From NCBI GenBank assembly GCA_021812735.1, contig JAKAMV010000057.1, positions 1 through 21,526 on the forward strand: a DNA stretch of 21,526 nucleotides, given 5' to 3'. Position numbers and translations under genes: made by a program. Shown here in pieces: positions 1-7,024 of this stretch (the stretch's first letter is position 1; each line of letters opens with the position of its first letter). This DNA is from Chloroflexota bacterium. Lineage in GTDB: Bacteria; Chloroflexota; Limnocylindria; Limnocylindrales; CSP1-4. The notes under the pieces are model-generated. The model made no database searches. It was not told the origin of the DNA and worked only from the letters and a program-made list of their open reading frames with translations.

Positions 1-650
1 TCATGATCGGCGCTACGGCAACGCTCACGGCGCTGGCCGCCCAGCCGCACCTGCCGCTCCTGGCTGAGGCCGCGCGCCACACGGCCAGCTGGCAGGTGCG
101 CAACGTGGGCACGGTCGGCGGCAACCTGTTCACCCCGCCGCCGGGGGGCGACGTGGCCACGGCGCTGCTCGCGCTCGACACGCAGGTCGAGGCGATCGGC
201 CCGTCCGGTGTCCGCGTGCTGCCGCTCGGCGGGTTCTGGACGGGCTTCATGACCACCGCACTCGCCCCGGACGAGCTCGCGGTGCGGCTGGCGGTTCCGG
301 TCACTGCCGACCGCCAGGCGTTCCTCAAGTTCGGCCGCAAGGCGGCGAACACGCCGGCGGTGGTGACCGTCGCCGCGCGGGTCGCCATGGAGGGCGATGT
401 GGTCGCCGACGCGCGCGTGGCGCTCGGAGCCGTCGGTCCGCACCCGCTGCGATCGGCTGGTGCCGAGGCGGCCCTGCTCGGCCGCCCGCTGACCCACGCG
501 GCCATCGCCGAGGCGGTCGCCGCGGCGATGGAGGACGCCGAGCCCTTCTCGGATTCGGTCGCGTCGGCCTGGTATCGGCGGCGGATGGTGGGCGTGATGG
601 TGGAACGGGCCTTGGCGCAGCTCGCGCAGCCCGAGGAGAGGGGTGCGTAG
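1..650 (+). CDS. Molybdenum hydroxylase FAD-binding subunit (CoxM/XdhB/NdhF-like), 5' partial
   Basis: This is the medium, FAD-binding subunit of a xanthine dehydrogenase-family Mo hydroxylase. It passes electrons from the 2Fe-2S subunit to the final acceptor. The open frame runs in from the window edge, and roughly the first 80-90 residues of a normal 280-290-residue subunit, including the first FAD-binding loop, lie outside. The first in-frame ATG (position 3) is therefore probably not the true start. Visible are the second FAD motif, TVGGN, about 38 residues in, followed by the usual acidic/hydrophobic stretch, and a C-terminal CO-dehydrogenase-flavoprotein C-like domain. That domain carries the phrases KFGRKAANTPAVVTVAAR and ALGAVGPHPLR. 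The stop codon overlaps the start of the 2Fe-2S gene, so the two are translationally coupled. The family assignment is strong; the substrate cannot be read from this subunit. Confidence 0.93.
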   Translation, partial: MIGATATLTALAAQPHLPLLAEAARHTASWQVRNVGTVGGNLFTPPPGGDVATALLALDTQVEAIGPSGVRVLPLGGFWTGFMTTALAPDELAVRLAVPVTADRQAFLKFGRKAANTPAVVTVAARVAMEGDVVADARVALGAVGPHPLRSAGAEAALLGRPLTHAAIAEAVAAAMEDAEPFSDSVASAWYRRRMVGVMVERALAQLAQPEERGA

Positions 651-1137
651 CGTGGCGTCAGTCGTCGTCGAATTCGAGCTTGGGGGCCGGCCCGTGGAGG
701 TGCTGGTTCGTCCGCTGACGACCCTCCAGCAGGTCCTCCGCACGCAGCTCGGCCGCACGTCGGTGAAGGACGGCTGCCGACAGGGCGGCTGCGGCTCGTG
801 CACGGTGCTGCTGGACGGCGAGCCCGTCCCGTCCTGTCTGCTCCCGGTCCAGGACGTGGCCGGCCGGAGCGTGACCACCCTTGAGGACCTCACGCCCGCC
901 GAGGGGCTAACGCCCGTTCAGCGGGCGTTCCTCGACGCCAACGGCACCCAGTGCGGCTACTGCACGCCGGGCATGGAGATGGTCACCGAGGCGTTGCTCG
1001 AGCGGAACCCGTCGCCCACCCGCGAGGAGGTCATGGACGCGCTGTCGGGCAACGTCTGCCGGTGCACGGGCTACGCGCCGATCCTCGCAGCCGTCGAGGC
1101 TGCAGCCGTCGTGTCCCGCGAGGAGGCCACCCGATGA
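643..1137 (+). CDS. Molybdenum hydroxylase 2Fe-2S subunit (CoxS/XdhC/NdhS-like)
   Basis: This is the small iron-sulfur subunit (about 164 residues, normal length), carrying two 2Fe-2S clusters between the molybdenum site and FAD. The plant-type ferredoxin cluster is seen as C45, C50, C53 and C65 (GCRQGGCGSC, then C65). The second, helical-domain cluster is C104/C107 in QCGYCTPGM and C139/C141 in NVCRCTGY, all eight cysteines being present. The start is ambiguous. A GTG at 643 lies 4 nt after AGGAG (634-638), and a second in-frame GTG at 652 lies 13 nt after it; the protein loses only three residues in the second case. The gene overlaps the preceding FAD gene and shares an ATGA stop/start with the next gene, so the subunits are co-translated. 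Confidence 0.95.
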   Translation: MRSVASVVVEFELGGRPVEVLVRPLTTLQQVLRTQLGRTSVKDGCRQGGCGSCTVLLDGEPVPSCLLPVQDVAGRSVTTLEDLTPAEGLTPVQRAFLDANGTQCGYCTPGMEMVTEALLERNPSPTREEVMDALSGNVCRCTGYAPILAAVEAAAVVSREEATR

Positions 1138-2480
1138 GCGCCGGCCTCAATGTCGTCGGCGAATCGCTCCAGCGATACGACGGCGCCGGACACGTCTCCG
1201 GCCAGACGAAGTACACGGCGGACCTGACCTTCCCGGGCATGCTGCACCTCAAGGTGGTCCGCAGCCCGCTGCCCCACGCACGCGTGCGGGGGGTGGACCT
1301 GTCCGAGGCGGAGCGCGTGCCGGGCTTCGTCCGCGCCCTCACCCACGCCGACGTGCCGCACAACGTCTACACGATCCTGGGGCTCATCGGCGTGGAGCCC
1401 GAGGAGGAGTTCGTGCTCGCCGAGGACCGGGTCCGCTACGTCGGCGAGCCGATCGTGGCGATCCTCGCCGAGACCGAGGCCGCAGCCAACGAGGCGGTCG
1501 CCCGGGTCGGCATGGACCTCGAGGAACTGCCCGCCGTGTTCGACATGGACGAGGCGCTGCGGCCCGACGCCCCGGTGGTGACCCACTGGGGCAACAACAC
1601 GTTCATGTTCGAGGGCCACAACTGCCGGCGCGTCCGCTTCGGCGACGTCGAGGCCGGCTTCGCGCAGGCGGACCACATCGTGGAGGGCGAGTACCGCACC
1701 TCGCCGATCGAGCAGGCGCCCCTCGAGACCACCGGTGCCATCGCGGTCCCCGAGCCCAACGGCCGGTACACGGTCTACACCAACACGCAGGCGCTGTACT
1801 TCAGCCTGGACAACACCTCGATCATCCTGCAGGTGCAGCCGAACCGGCTGCGCTTCGTGGGCGGCACCGTCGGCGGTGGGTTCGGCGGCAAGGTGGACGT
1901 CATCGTCGAGCCGCTCGCGACCCTCGGCGCGATGAGGACCGGTCGGCCCGTGCGCTACGTGTTCACCCGTCAGGAGGAGATGCAGGTCAGCTCCACGCGC
2001 AGCCCGTGGACGATCCGGATCAAGGACGGGGTGCTGGCCGACGGCACCGTCGTCGCACGCCAGGTGACGAGCCTCGCCGACTGCGGCGCCTACAGCCGCC
2101 AGACGCCCTACGCGCTGACCAAGCACGCGGCGAACGCCGCCGGGCCCTACCGCATCCCGAACGTGTCGATCGATGCCTACTGCGTCTACACCAACCGGAC
2201 CCCCACCTCGGCGATGCGCGGGTTCGGCGTCACGATGGGCTCGTTCGCGGTCGAGGTCCAGATGGACAAGATCGCCGAGGTCTGCGGCCTGGACCCCTGG
2301 ACAGTTCGCTTCCGGAATGCCCACCACAACGGCGACGTCAAGCCGCACCGCAAGGCCGTCGCGGACTGCACCCTCATCGAGACGATGCAGGCGGCCGCCG
2401 GGCTTGTCGGGCGCGAGCTGCCGCCCGACCTCATGGCGATGTCCTCGGCCCCGCGCGCCGAGCAGGAAGGGGGCCGCTGA
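1134..2480 (+). CDS. Molybdopterin-binding subunit, N-terminal part (NdhL-like half of XdhA/CoxL)
   Basis: This is the first half (448 residues) of the molybdopterin-cytosine-dinucleotide binding catalytic subunit. Residues about 20-125 form the Ald_Xan_dh_C a/b-hammerhead domain, and the rest is the first MoCo-binding domain. Visible cofactor-site motifs are EQAPLE (193-198), GGGFGGK (247-253) and AMRGFG (360-365). The start is the ATG at 1134, 7 nt after AGGAGG (1121-1126) and overlapping the upstream stop as ATGA. An earlier in-frame opening at 951 only translates the antisense-like shadow of the 2Fe-2S gene. A one-piece subunit of this family is about 750-800 residues; here the reading frame ends at 448 and continues as a separate gene after one base. 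The 448 + 339 residue division closely resembles NdhL/NdhM (50 + 37 kDa) of Eubacterium barkeri nicotinate dehydrogenase. Substrate is unassigned. Confidence 0.93.
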   Translation: MSAGLNVVGESLQRYDGAGHVSGQTKYTADLTFPGMLHLKVVRSPLPHARVRGVDLSEAERVPGFVRALTHADVPHNVYTILGLIGVEPEEEFVLAEDRVRYVGEPIVAILAETEAAANEAVARVGMDLEELPAVFDMDEALRPDAPVVTHWGNNTFMFEGHNCRRVRFGDVEAGFAQADHIVEGEYRTSPIEQAPLETTGAIAVPEPNGRYTVYTNTQALYFSLDNTSIILQVQPNRLRFVGGTVGGGFGGKVDVIVEPLATLGAMRTGRPVRYVFTRQEEMQVSSTRSPWTIRIKDGVLADGTVVARQVTSLADCGAYSRQTPYALTKHAANAAGPYRIPNVSIDAYCVYTNRTPTSAMRGFGVTMGSFAVEVQMDKIAEVCGLDPWTVRFRNAHHNGDVKPHRKAVADCTLIETMQAAAGLVGRELPPDLMAMSSAPRAEQEGGR

Positions 2481-2481
2481 C

Positions 2482-3501
2482 ATGGCGAAGCTGCGTGGGA
2501 CCGGCATGGCCGCGGTCAACTACCCGACTGGGATGAACCTAGGCGGTGACCCGTCCCAGGCGCTGATCCACGCCACCACGAGCGGCTCGTTCAACGTGGT
2601 GCTCGCTGCCGCGGACTTGGGACAGGGGCTGCGCACCGTGATGGCCCAGATCGCCGCGGAGACGCTCGGCGTCCCCTATGACCAGATCGTCATCCAGACC
2701 GCCGACACCGACACCGGGCCGCACGATATGGGCACCTTCGCCAGCCGCGCCACGCACCGGGTGGGCAACGCGGTAAAAGCGGCGGCCATCGAGGCGCGCG
2801 ACGCCGTGCTCCAGCTCGCGTCCGAGGAGCTCGAGGTGTCGGCTGACGACCTCGTCCTCGACGGGCGGGGCGGCGTCTATGTGTCCGGCTCGCCCCAGAA
2901 GCGGCGCGACATCGCGGACCTCGCGTCACGAGCCCAGTTCCAGTACGGCCGCACGATCTCCGGACGCGGCGCGTACATGAAACCCAAGAGCGGCGTGGAC
3001 CCGGAGACCGGGGCCATGGACCCCGACTCCACCCAGGCCTACGCCTGCACGGTGGCCGAGGTGGAGGTGGACACCGAGACGGGCGAGGTGGCGGTGCTGA
3101 GCATCCGAAGCGCCTACGAGGTGGGCCGGCAGGTCAACCCAGCGCTGGTGAAGGGCCAGATCACGGGCGGTGCATGGATGGGCATGAGCCACGCGCTCTA
3201 CGAGACCACGGAGCCGTACTACCCGAGCCGCGACCACAGCCCCAAGGACTTCGCCGGGTACCTGATGCCGGGCATGCCGGAGCTGCCGCTCATCGAATCG
3301 GTGGTGCTCGAGGTCCCTTCGGCCAACGGGCCGTACGGCGTCAAGGGCGTCGGCGAGATGACTGCCAACGCGCCGATCCCGGCCATCGTCAACGCCATCT
3401 ACCACGCGTGCGGGGTGAGGGTGGACACCCTGCCGGTCACGCCGGAGGCGATCCTGCGCGGGCTCGATGCCCGGGCCGCCGCCGGGGAGGGAGCCGCATG
3501 A
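2482..3501 (+). CDS. Molybdopterin-binding subunit, C-terminal part (NdhM-like half of XdhA/CoxL)
   Basis: This is the second half (339 residues) of the Mo-cofactor catalytic subunit, equivalent to the second MoCo-binding domain. Family motifs are LGQGLRTVMAQ (46-56, pterin-binding Q-loop), GTFASRATHRVGNAV (84-98), GQITGGAWMG (225-234) and GVKGVGEMTANAPIPAI (286-302). E292 of the last motif is the position of the catalytic glutamate of xanthine dehydrogenase. The ATG at 2482 sits one base after the upstream stop and about 9 nt after AGGAAGGGGG (2463-2472), so this is an initiating gene with its own ribosome site. It lies in a different frame from the N-terminal half. All catalytic elements of a normal one-piece subunit are present across the two genes. 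The stop overlaps the cupin start as ATGA. Confidence 0.92.
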   Translation: MAKLRGTGMAAVNYPTGMNLGGDPSQALIHATTSGSFNVVLAAADLGQGLRTVMAQIAAETLGVPYDQIVIQTADTDTGPHDMGTFASRATHRVGNAVKAAAIEARDAVLQLASEELEVSADDLVLDGRGGVYVSGSPQKRRDIADLASRAQFQYGRTISGRGAYMKPKSGVDPETGAMDPDSTQAYACTVAEVEVDTETGEVAVLSIRSAYEVGRQVNPALVKGQITGGAWMGMSHALYETTEPYYPSRDHSPKDFAGYLMPGMPELPLIESVVLEVPSANGPYGVKGVGEMTANAPIPAIVNAIYHACGVRVDTLPVTPEAILRGLDARAAAGEGAA

Positions 3502-3908
3502 GCCAGATCACCACCTGGGACGAGTTCCCGACGGTCGAGTACGTCAAGGGCGTCCACCGCCAGGCCGTCTCCGGCGAGAAGGTGATGCTGACCCGCATCG
3601 TCTACCGCGGCGGCGTGGTGGTCCCGGAGCACAGCCACGAAGCCGAGCAGATCATGCTGGTCGCGTCGGGACGCCTGTGGGCCAGGGTGGCGGGCGAGGA
3701 GAGGGAGGTGGGGCCGGGCTCGCTCCTGGTCATCCCCTCCAACTGGATCCACGCCTTCCGTCAGCTGGGCGACGAGGACGTTGTGTTCTACGAGGCGTTC
3801 GCGCCCATTCGGCTCGAGTATCTGGTCGGCTTCAAGGGTCCGGACCCGTCGCTGGGCATGATGCACCGGGCGTTCGACGAGTCGGGCGACTCGGATCGCA
3901 AGGTGTAG
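3498..3908 (+). CDS. Small single-domain cupin protein
   Basis: A 136-residue single-domain beta-barrel cupin. Motif 1 is readable as PEHSHEAEQIMLVASGRLWARVAG (about residues 37-60): two His and one Glu of a metal site in the order H-x-H-x(3)-E. Motif 2 is GSLLVIPSNWIHAF (about 73-86), supplying a further His. The protein should therefore bind a divalent metal. The function of such cupins ranges from dioxygenase or isomerase to ligand binding, and I cannot choose among them. The start ATG at 3498 follows GGGAGGGAG and overlaps the stop of the Mo-hydroxylase gene by ATGA. It is thus co-translated with that enzyme and probably acts on its product or a pathway intermediate (inference). No DNA-binding domain is attached, so it is not a regulator of the AraC-cupin type. 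Confidence 0.85.
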   Translation: MSQITTWDEFPTVEYVKGVHRQAVSGEKVMLTRIVYRGGVVVPEHSHEAEQIMLVASGRLWARVAGEEREVGPGSLLVIPSNWIHAFRQLGDEDVVFYEAFAPIRLEYLVGFKGPDPSLGMMHRAFDESGDSDRKV

Positions 3909-3910
3909 CG

Positions 3911-5008
3911 GTGCCGCTTGACATCCGGCCGGCGGCAGGGTCGCGCTGGGACCTTGTGGCCCTGGGCGAGGTGATGCTCCGCCTGGACCCCGGCGAGGGG
4001 CGCATCTCGACGACGCGCGAGTTCAGCGCCTGGGAGGGCGGCGGCGAGTACAACGTCGCCCGCGGCCTGACCCGGTGCTTCGGGCTGCGGACGGCGCTCG
4101 TGAGCGCGCTGGCCGACAATCCCGTCGGGCGCCTGATCGAGGATCTCATCCGCCAGGGTGGCGTGGACGCGAGCCGCGTCCGCTGGGTCCAGTACGACGG
4201 CATCGGCAGGTCGGTGCGCAACGGGCTGAACTTCACGGAGCGCGGATTCGGCGTTCGCGCCGCGCTGGGCGTGTCCGATCGGGGTCACACGGCGGCATCG
4301 CAGATGCGGCCTGGCGAGGTGGACTGGGACGCGCTGTTCGGCGGCGATGGCGCTCGCTGGCTCCACACGGGCGGCATCTTCGCGGCGCTGTCTGAGACGA
4401 CCGCCGCAGTGGCGCGCGAGGCGATGGAGGCCGCCCGCCGCCACGGCGTGGTCGTCTCGTACGACCTCAATTACCGACCGTCGCTGTGGGCCGGGATCGG
4501 CGGTCGCGAACGCGCCCGCGACGTCAATCGCGACCTCGTGGCCTTGGTGGACGTGCTGCTTGGCAACGAGGAGGACTTCACCGCGGCGCTCGGGTTCGAC
4601 GTGCCCGGCTCGGACGCTGACCTCACGGCGCTGGACCCGGCGGGCTTCGGCCGGATGATCGGGGACGTGGTCGCCGCGTACCCCAACCTCGGGGTCGTGG
4701 CCACCACGCTCCGCGTCGCCCGGACGGCCACCCGGAACGACTGGGGGGCCGTCTGCTGGGCCGACGGCGTGCTGCACGAGGCCACGCGCCGGCCCGACCT
4801 CGAGGTCCTCGACCGCGTCGGCGGCGGCGATTCGTTCGCCTCGGGCCTCATCTTCGGGCTCCTCGACGGGCGCGGCCCAGCCGAGGCGGTGGAGTACGGA
4901 GCCGCCCACGGCGCGCTCGCGATGACCACGCCGGGCGACGCGTCGATGGCCGCACGAGCCGAGGTCGAGGCGGTCATCCGGGGCGCGAGCGCCCGCATCG
5001 CCCGCTGA
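3911..5008 (+). CDS. PfkB/ribokinase-family sugar kinase (2-keto-3-deoxygluconate kinase-like)
   Basis: A 365-residue cytosolic kinase of the PfkB family that would phosphorylate a sugar, sugar acid or related hydroxyl compound with ATP. Family marks are the N-terminal strand DLVALGEVMLRL (14-25), the substrate-loop GGGEYNVARGL (43-53), the KDG-kinase-type phrase DLNYRPSLW (185-193), and the PfkB signature DRVGGGDSFASG (301-312) with D307 as the expected catalytic base. The start is taken as the GTG at 3911, two bases after the cupin stop; upstream AAGGTG (3902-3905 region) is a weak ribosome site. Length is slightly above the usual 310-340. A sugar-acid-type kinase inside an operon for a Mo hydroxylase and a corrinoid methyltransferase is unexpected. 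It may act on a carbon fragment released in the pathway, or on a glycosidic or polyol part of the substrate (inference). Confidence 0.9.
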   Translation: MPLDIRPAAGSRWDLVALGEVMLRLDPGEGRISTTREFSAWEGGGEYNVARGLTRCFGLRTALVSALADNPVGRLIEDLIRQGGVDASRVRWVQYDGIGRSVRNGLNFTERGFGVRAALGVSDRGHTAASQMRPGEVDWDALFGGDGARWLHTGGIFAALSETTAAVAREAMEAARRHGVVVSYDLNYRPSLWAGIGGRERARDVNRDLVALVDVLLGNEEDFTAALGFDVPGSDADLTALDPAGFGRMIGDVVAAYPNLGVVATTLRVARTATRNDWGAVCWADGVLHEATRRPDLEVLDRVGGGDSFASGLIFGLLDGRGPAEAVEYGAAHGALAMTTPGDASMAARAEVEAVIRGASARIAR

Positions 5009-5030
5009 TCGGGAACCGCAGGAGAGGACG

Positions 5031-5657
5031 ATGAGAGACGAGCTCATCCACGCCATCGCCGACATGGAGGAGGACGAGGCCGCGCGTCTGGCCGTCGCCT
5101 GGCTCGAGGCCGGCGCCGAGCCTGCCGCGGTCCTCGATGCCGCCAAGGACGCACTCGGGATCGTCGGGGCACGCTACGAGGCGGGCGAGTACTTCCTGCC
5201 CGAGCTCATCATCGCGGGCGACGTGATGAAGGGGATCGCCGCGCTGGTGAAGCCGCGGCTCGCCGAGGCGGCCCCGGTGGCGCCCCGCGGGCGGGTCGTG
5301 ATCGGCACGGTCGCCGGCGACATCCACGATATCGGCAAGGACATCGTCACGTTCATGCTCGAGGTGAACAACTTCGAGGTGGTGGACCTTGGCGTGGACG
5401 TGCCGGCGGAGGTGTTCGTGGAGCGGGTCCGCGAGGCGCGACCCGCGGTTGTGGGCCTGTCGGGGTTTCTCACGATCGCGTTCGACCAGATGCGCCTGAC
5501 GGTCGAGGCGCTGGCCGAGGCCGGCCTCCGCAGCACGGTCAAGGTGATGATTGGGGGCGCGATCATGGACGAGGACGTCCGGGCCTACGTCGGTGCCGAC
5601 GCGTACGGCGCGAACGCGCAGGCGGCCGTCCGGCTCGCCTCGGCTTGGGTCGCCTGA
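5031..5657 (+). CDS. Corrinoid (B12)-binding methyltransferase protein, MtaC/MtbC/O-demethylase type
   Basis: A 208-residue corrinoid protein that carries a methyl group between two methyltransferases. Residues 1-85 form the helical cap domain (B12-binding_2), and 88-208 the Rossmann-like cobalamin domain. The base-off/His-on signature is GDIHDIGKD (96-104), with H99 as the predicted lower cobalt ligand in D-x-H-x-x-G. The other two cobalamin-loop signatures are GLSGFLT and GGAIMDEDV. Length and architecture match MtaC, MtbC, MttC and the acetogen O-demethylase corrinoid proteins. ATG 5031 lies 6 nt after GGAG (5021-5024) and 22 nt after the kinase stop. The next gene encodes the matching type of methyltransferase. 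No reductive activator of the corrinoid (RamA/RACo type) is visible in the window. Confidence 0.95.
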   Translation: MRDELIHAIADMEEDEAARLAVAWLEAGAEPAAVLDAAKDALGIVGARYEAGEYFLPELIIAGDVMKGIAALVKPRLAEAAPVAPRGRVVIGTVAGDIHDIGKDIVTFMLEVNNFEVVDLGVDVPAEVFVERVREARPAVVGLSGFLTIAFDQMRLTVEALAEAGLRSTVKVMIGGAIMDEDVRAYVGADAYGANAQAAVRLASAWVA

Positions 5658-5674
5658 GCACGGAGGCACGGCAG

Positions 5675-6922
5675 ATGCGCGAGTTCAACGACGACCCCGC
5701 GGCCGCCTACGCCGCCCGCCAGCAGCGCGTGCGCGACGCGGTGGCGCAGCGGACCCCGGACCGCGTCCCGGTGTTCGGGCCGTACCAGAAGTACGTCTAC
5801 ACCTACGGCGGCCTGACGATGCGCGAGGCGATGACCGACTACGCCGCCGCTCGGCGGGCGTGCCACGCCTTCGCCGATCGGTTCGCCCCGGACCTCGACT
5901 TCGGTCCGATCCTCGCTTACCCCGCCAAGCCCATGGAGACGCTGGGCTACCGAGCGTTCCGCTGGCCCGGCCACGGCCTGCCCGACGACGCGATGTACCA
6001 GTACGTCGAGGGCGAGTACATGACAGCGGCCGAGTACGACGACTTCATCGCCGACCCGTCCGACTTCATGTTCCGCACCTGGGCGCCACGCCAGTTCGCC
6101 GCCCTGGAGGGATTCGGGCGGCCCGCGCCCTGGAGGCGCTTCATGTGGAGCGGCTGGATGAGCCTCGGCGCGCTGGCCGCCCCGGAGGCCCGCCGCTCGC
6201 TCGAGGCCGCGATCCAGGCCGGCGAGGAGGTCAACGACTGGTTCGCGTCGATTGGCCAGTACACGGAGGAGGCGCGCGCCAAGGGCTACCCGCTCGCGTA
6301 CGCGGGCTTCGACTGGGCGCCGTTCGACATCCTCGGCGACACGCTGCGCGGCACCGCCAACATCCTCGCCGACATGCGCCGCCGGCCCGCCAAGCTCCAC
6401 GACGCGCTCAAGGTGGCGACTCGGATCTTCGTCGAGTACGCGGCCCCGGCAGCCTCGGCCGAGCTGCCCATCGTTTGGATCTGGATCCACAAGGCCACCC
6501 GGGAGTTCATGTCCGACGCCCAGTTCCGGGAGTTCTACTGGCCGTACCTGCGCGAGGGCCTGCTCGCCCTGGTGGGACTCGGCATCATCCCGCTCGTGTA
6601 CTGGGAGGCGGACTTCGAGAGTCGCCTCGAGGCCATTGCGGACGTGCCCTCCGGGACGATGATCTACCACCTCGCGGGCACGCGCCCCGAGGCGGCGCGC
6701 GACGCGCTGGCGGGCAGGGTCTGCCTGATGGGCAGCGTGCCCAACATCCAGCTCCTCGCCGCCACGCCGGACGAGGTGGCGGCCACGACGCGTCGGCTGA
6801 TCGACCTGCTCGGGCGCGACGGCGGCTACATCGTGGACACGTCGGTGATGCTCGACGAGGCGAAGCCCGAAAACCTCGCCGCGATGATCGAGACCGCAAA
6901 GACGTACGGCGTGAGCCGCTGA
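5675..6922 (+). CDS. Uroporphyrinogen-decarboxylase-fold methyltransferase-like protein (MtaA/O-demethylase MT-I superfamily)
   Basis: A 415-residue URO-D-superfamily protein next to a corrinoid carrier, so far more likely a corrinoid-dependent methyltransferase than a haem-pathway decarboxylase. Family phrases are AQRTPDRVPVFGPY (24-37), the conserved end GSVPNIQLLAATPDEV (353-368) and ldeakPEN (about 393-400). The start at ATG 5675 follows GGAGG (5662-5666) with 8 nt spacing; the earlier TTG at 5645 overlaps the corrinoid gene and is less likely. The H-x-C plus distal Cys zinc triad of MtaA/MtbA is absent. Where H-x-C-G is expected the chain reads YWEADFE (309-315), and the only C-terminal cysteine is C350. 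It resembles the divergent bacterial branch found with phenyl-methyl-ether O-demethylases. Its likely role is to take a methyl group from the operon's substrate (inference). Confidence 0.85.
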   Translation: MREFNDDPAAAYAARQQRVRDAVAQRTPDRVPVFGPYQKYVYTYGGLTMREAMTDYAAARRACHAFADRFAPDLDFGPILAYPAKPMETLGYRAFRWPGHGLPDDAMYQYVEGEYMTAAEYDDFIADPSDFMFRTWAPRQFAALEGFGRPAPWRRFMWSGWMSLGALAAPEARRSLEAAIQAGEEVNDWFASIGQYTEEARAKGYPLAYAGFDWAPFDILGDTLRGTANILADMRRRPAKLHDALKVATRIFVEYAAPAASAELPIVWIWIHKATREFMSDAQFREFYWPYLREGLLALVGLGIIPLVYWEADFESRLEAIADVPSGTMIYHLAGTRPEAARDALAGRVCLMGSVPNIQLLAATPDEVAATTRRLIDLLGRDGGYIVDTSVMLDEAKPENLAAMIETAKTYGVSR

Positions 6923-6928
6923 GCCGGC

Positions 6929-7024
6929 GGCACCACGGGGCGGGGTGCCTCAGCGCTCTCCGCCCGGCGTCACGCGGCGCCACGTCGCGTTGCGCCGAGC
7001 GGGCACGAGCGGGCTTCCCAGCCC
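6929..7024. terminator. Candidate terminator region between convergent genes
   Basis: This short gap between two converging genes holds three small GC hairpins and no T-tract. They are GGCACC/GGTGCC (6929-6934 with 6944-6949), CGGCGC/GCGCCG (6975-6980 with 6992-6997) and GGGCT/AGCCC with a 4-nt loop (7011-7015 with 7020-7024). The last lies immediately beyond the stop of the minus-strand permease. Position supports a termination function, but short GC stems are common in such GC-rich DNA. Confidence 0.35.

Noticed and set aside
1134..3501. Frameshifted pseudogene of a one-piece molybdopterin subunit
   Set aside because: The second half has its own ATG and strong ribosome site right after the stop. 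No motif is lost, and the same division is known in NdhL/NdhM.
5675..6922. HemE, uroporphyrinogen decarboxylase of haem synthesis
   Set aside because: It is longer than HemE, lies directly after a corrinoid protein with no haem gene nearby, and its motifs fit the methyltransferase branch better.
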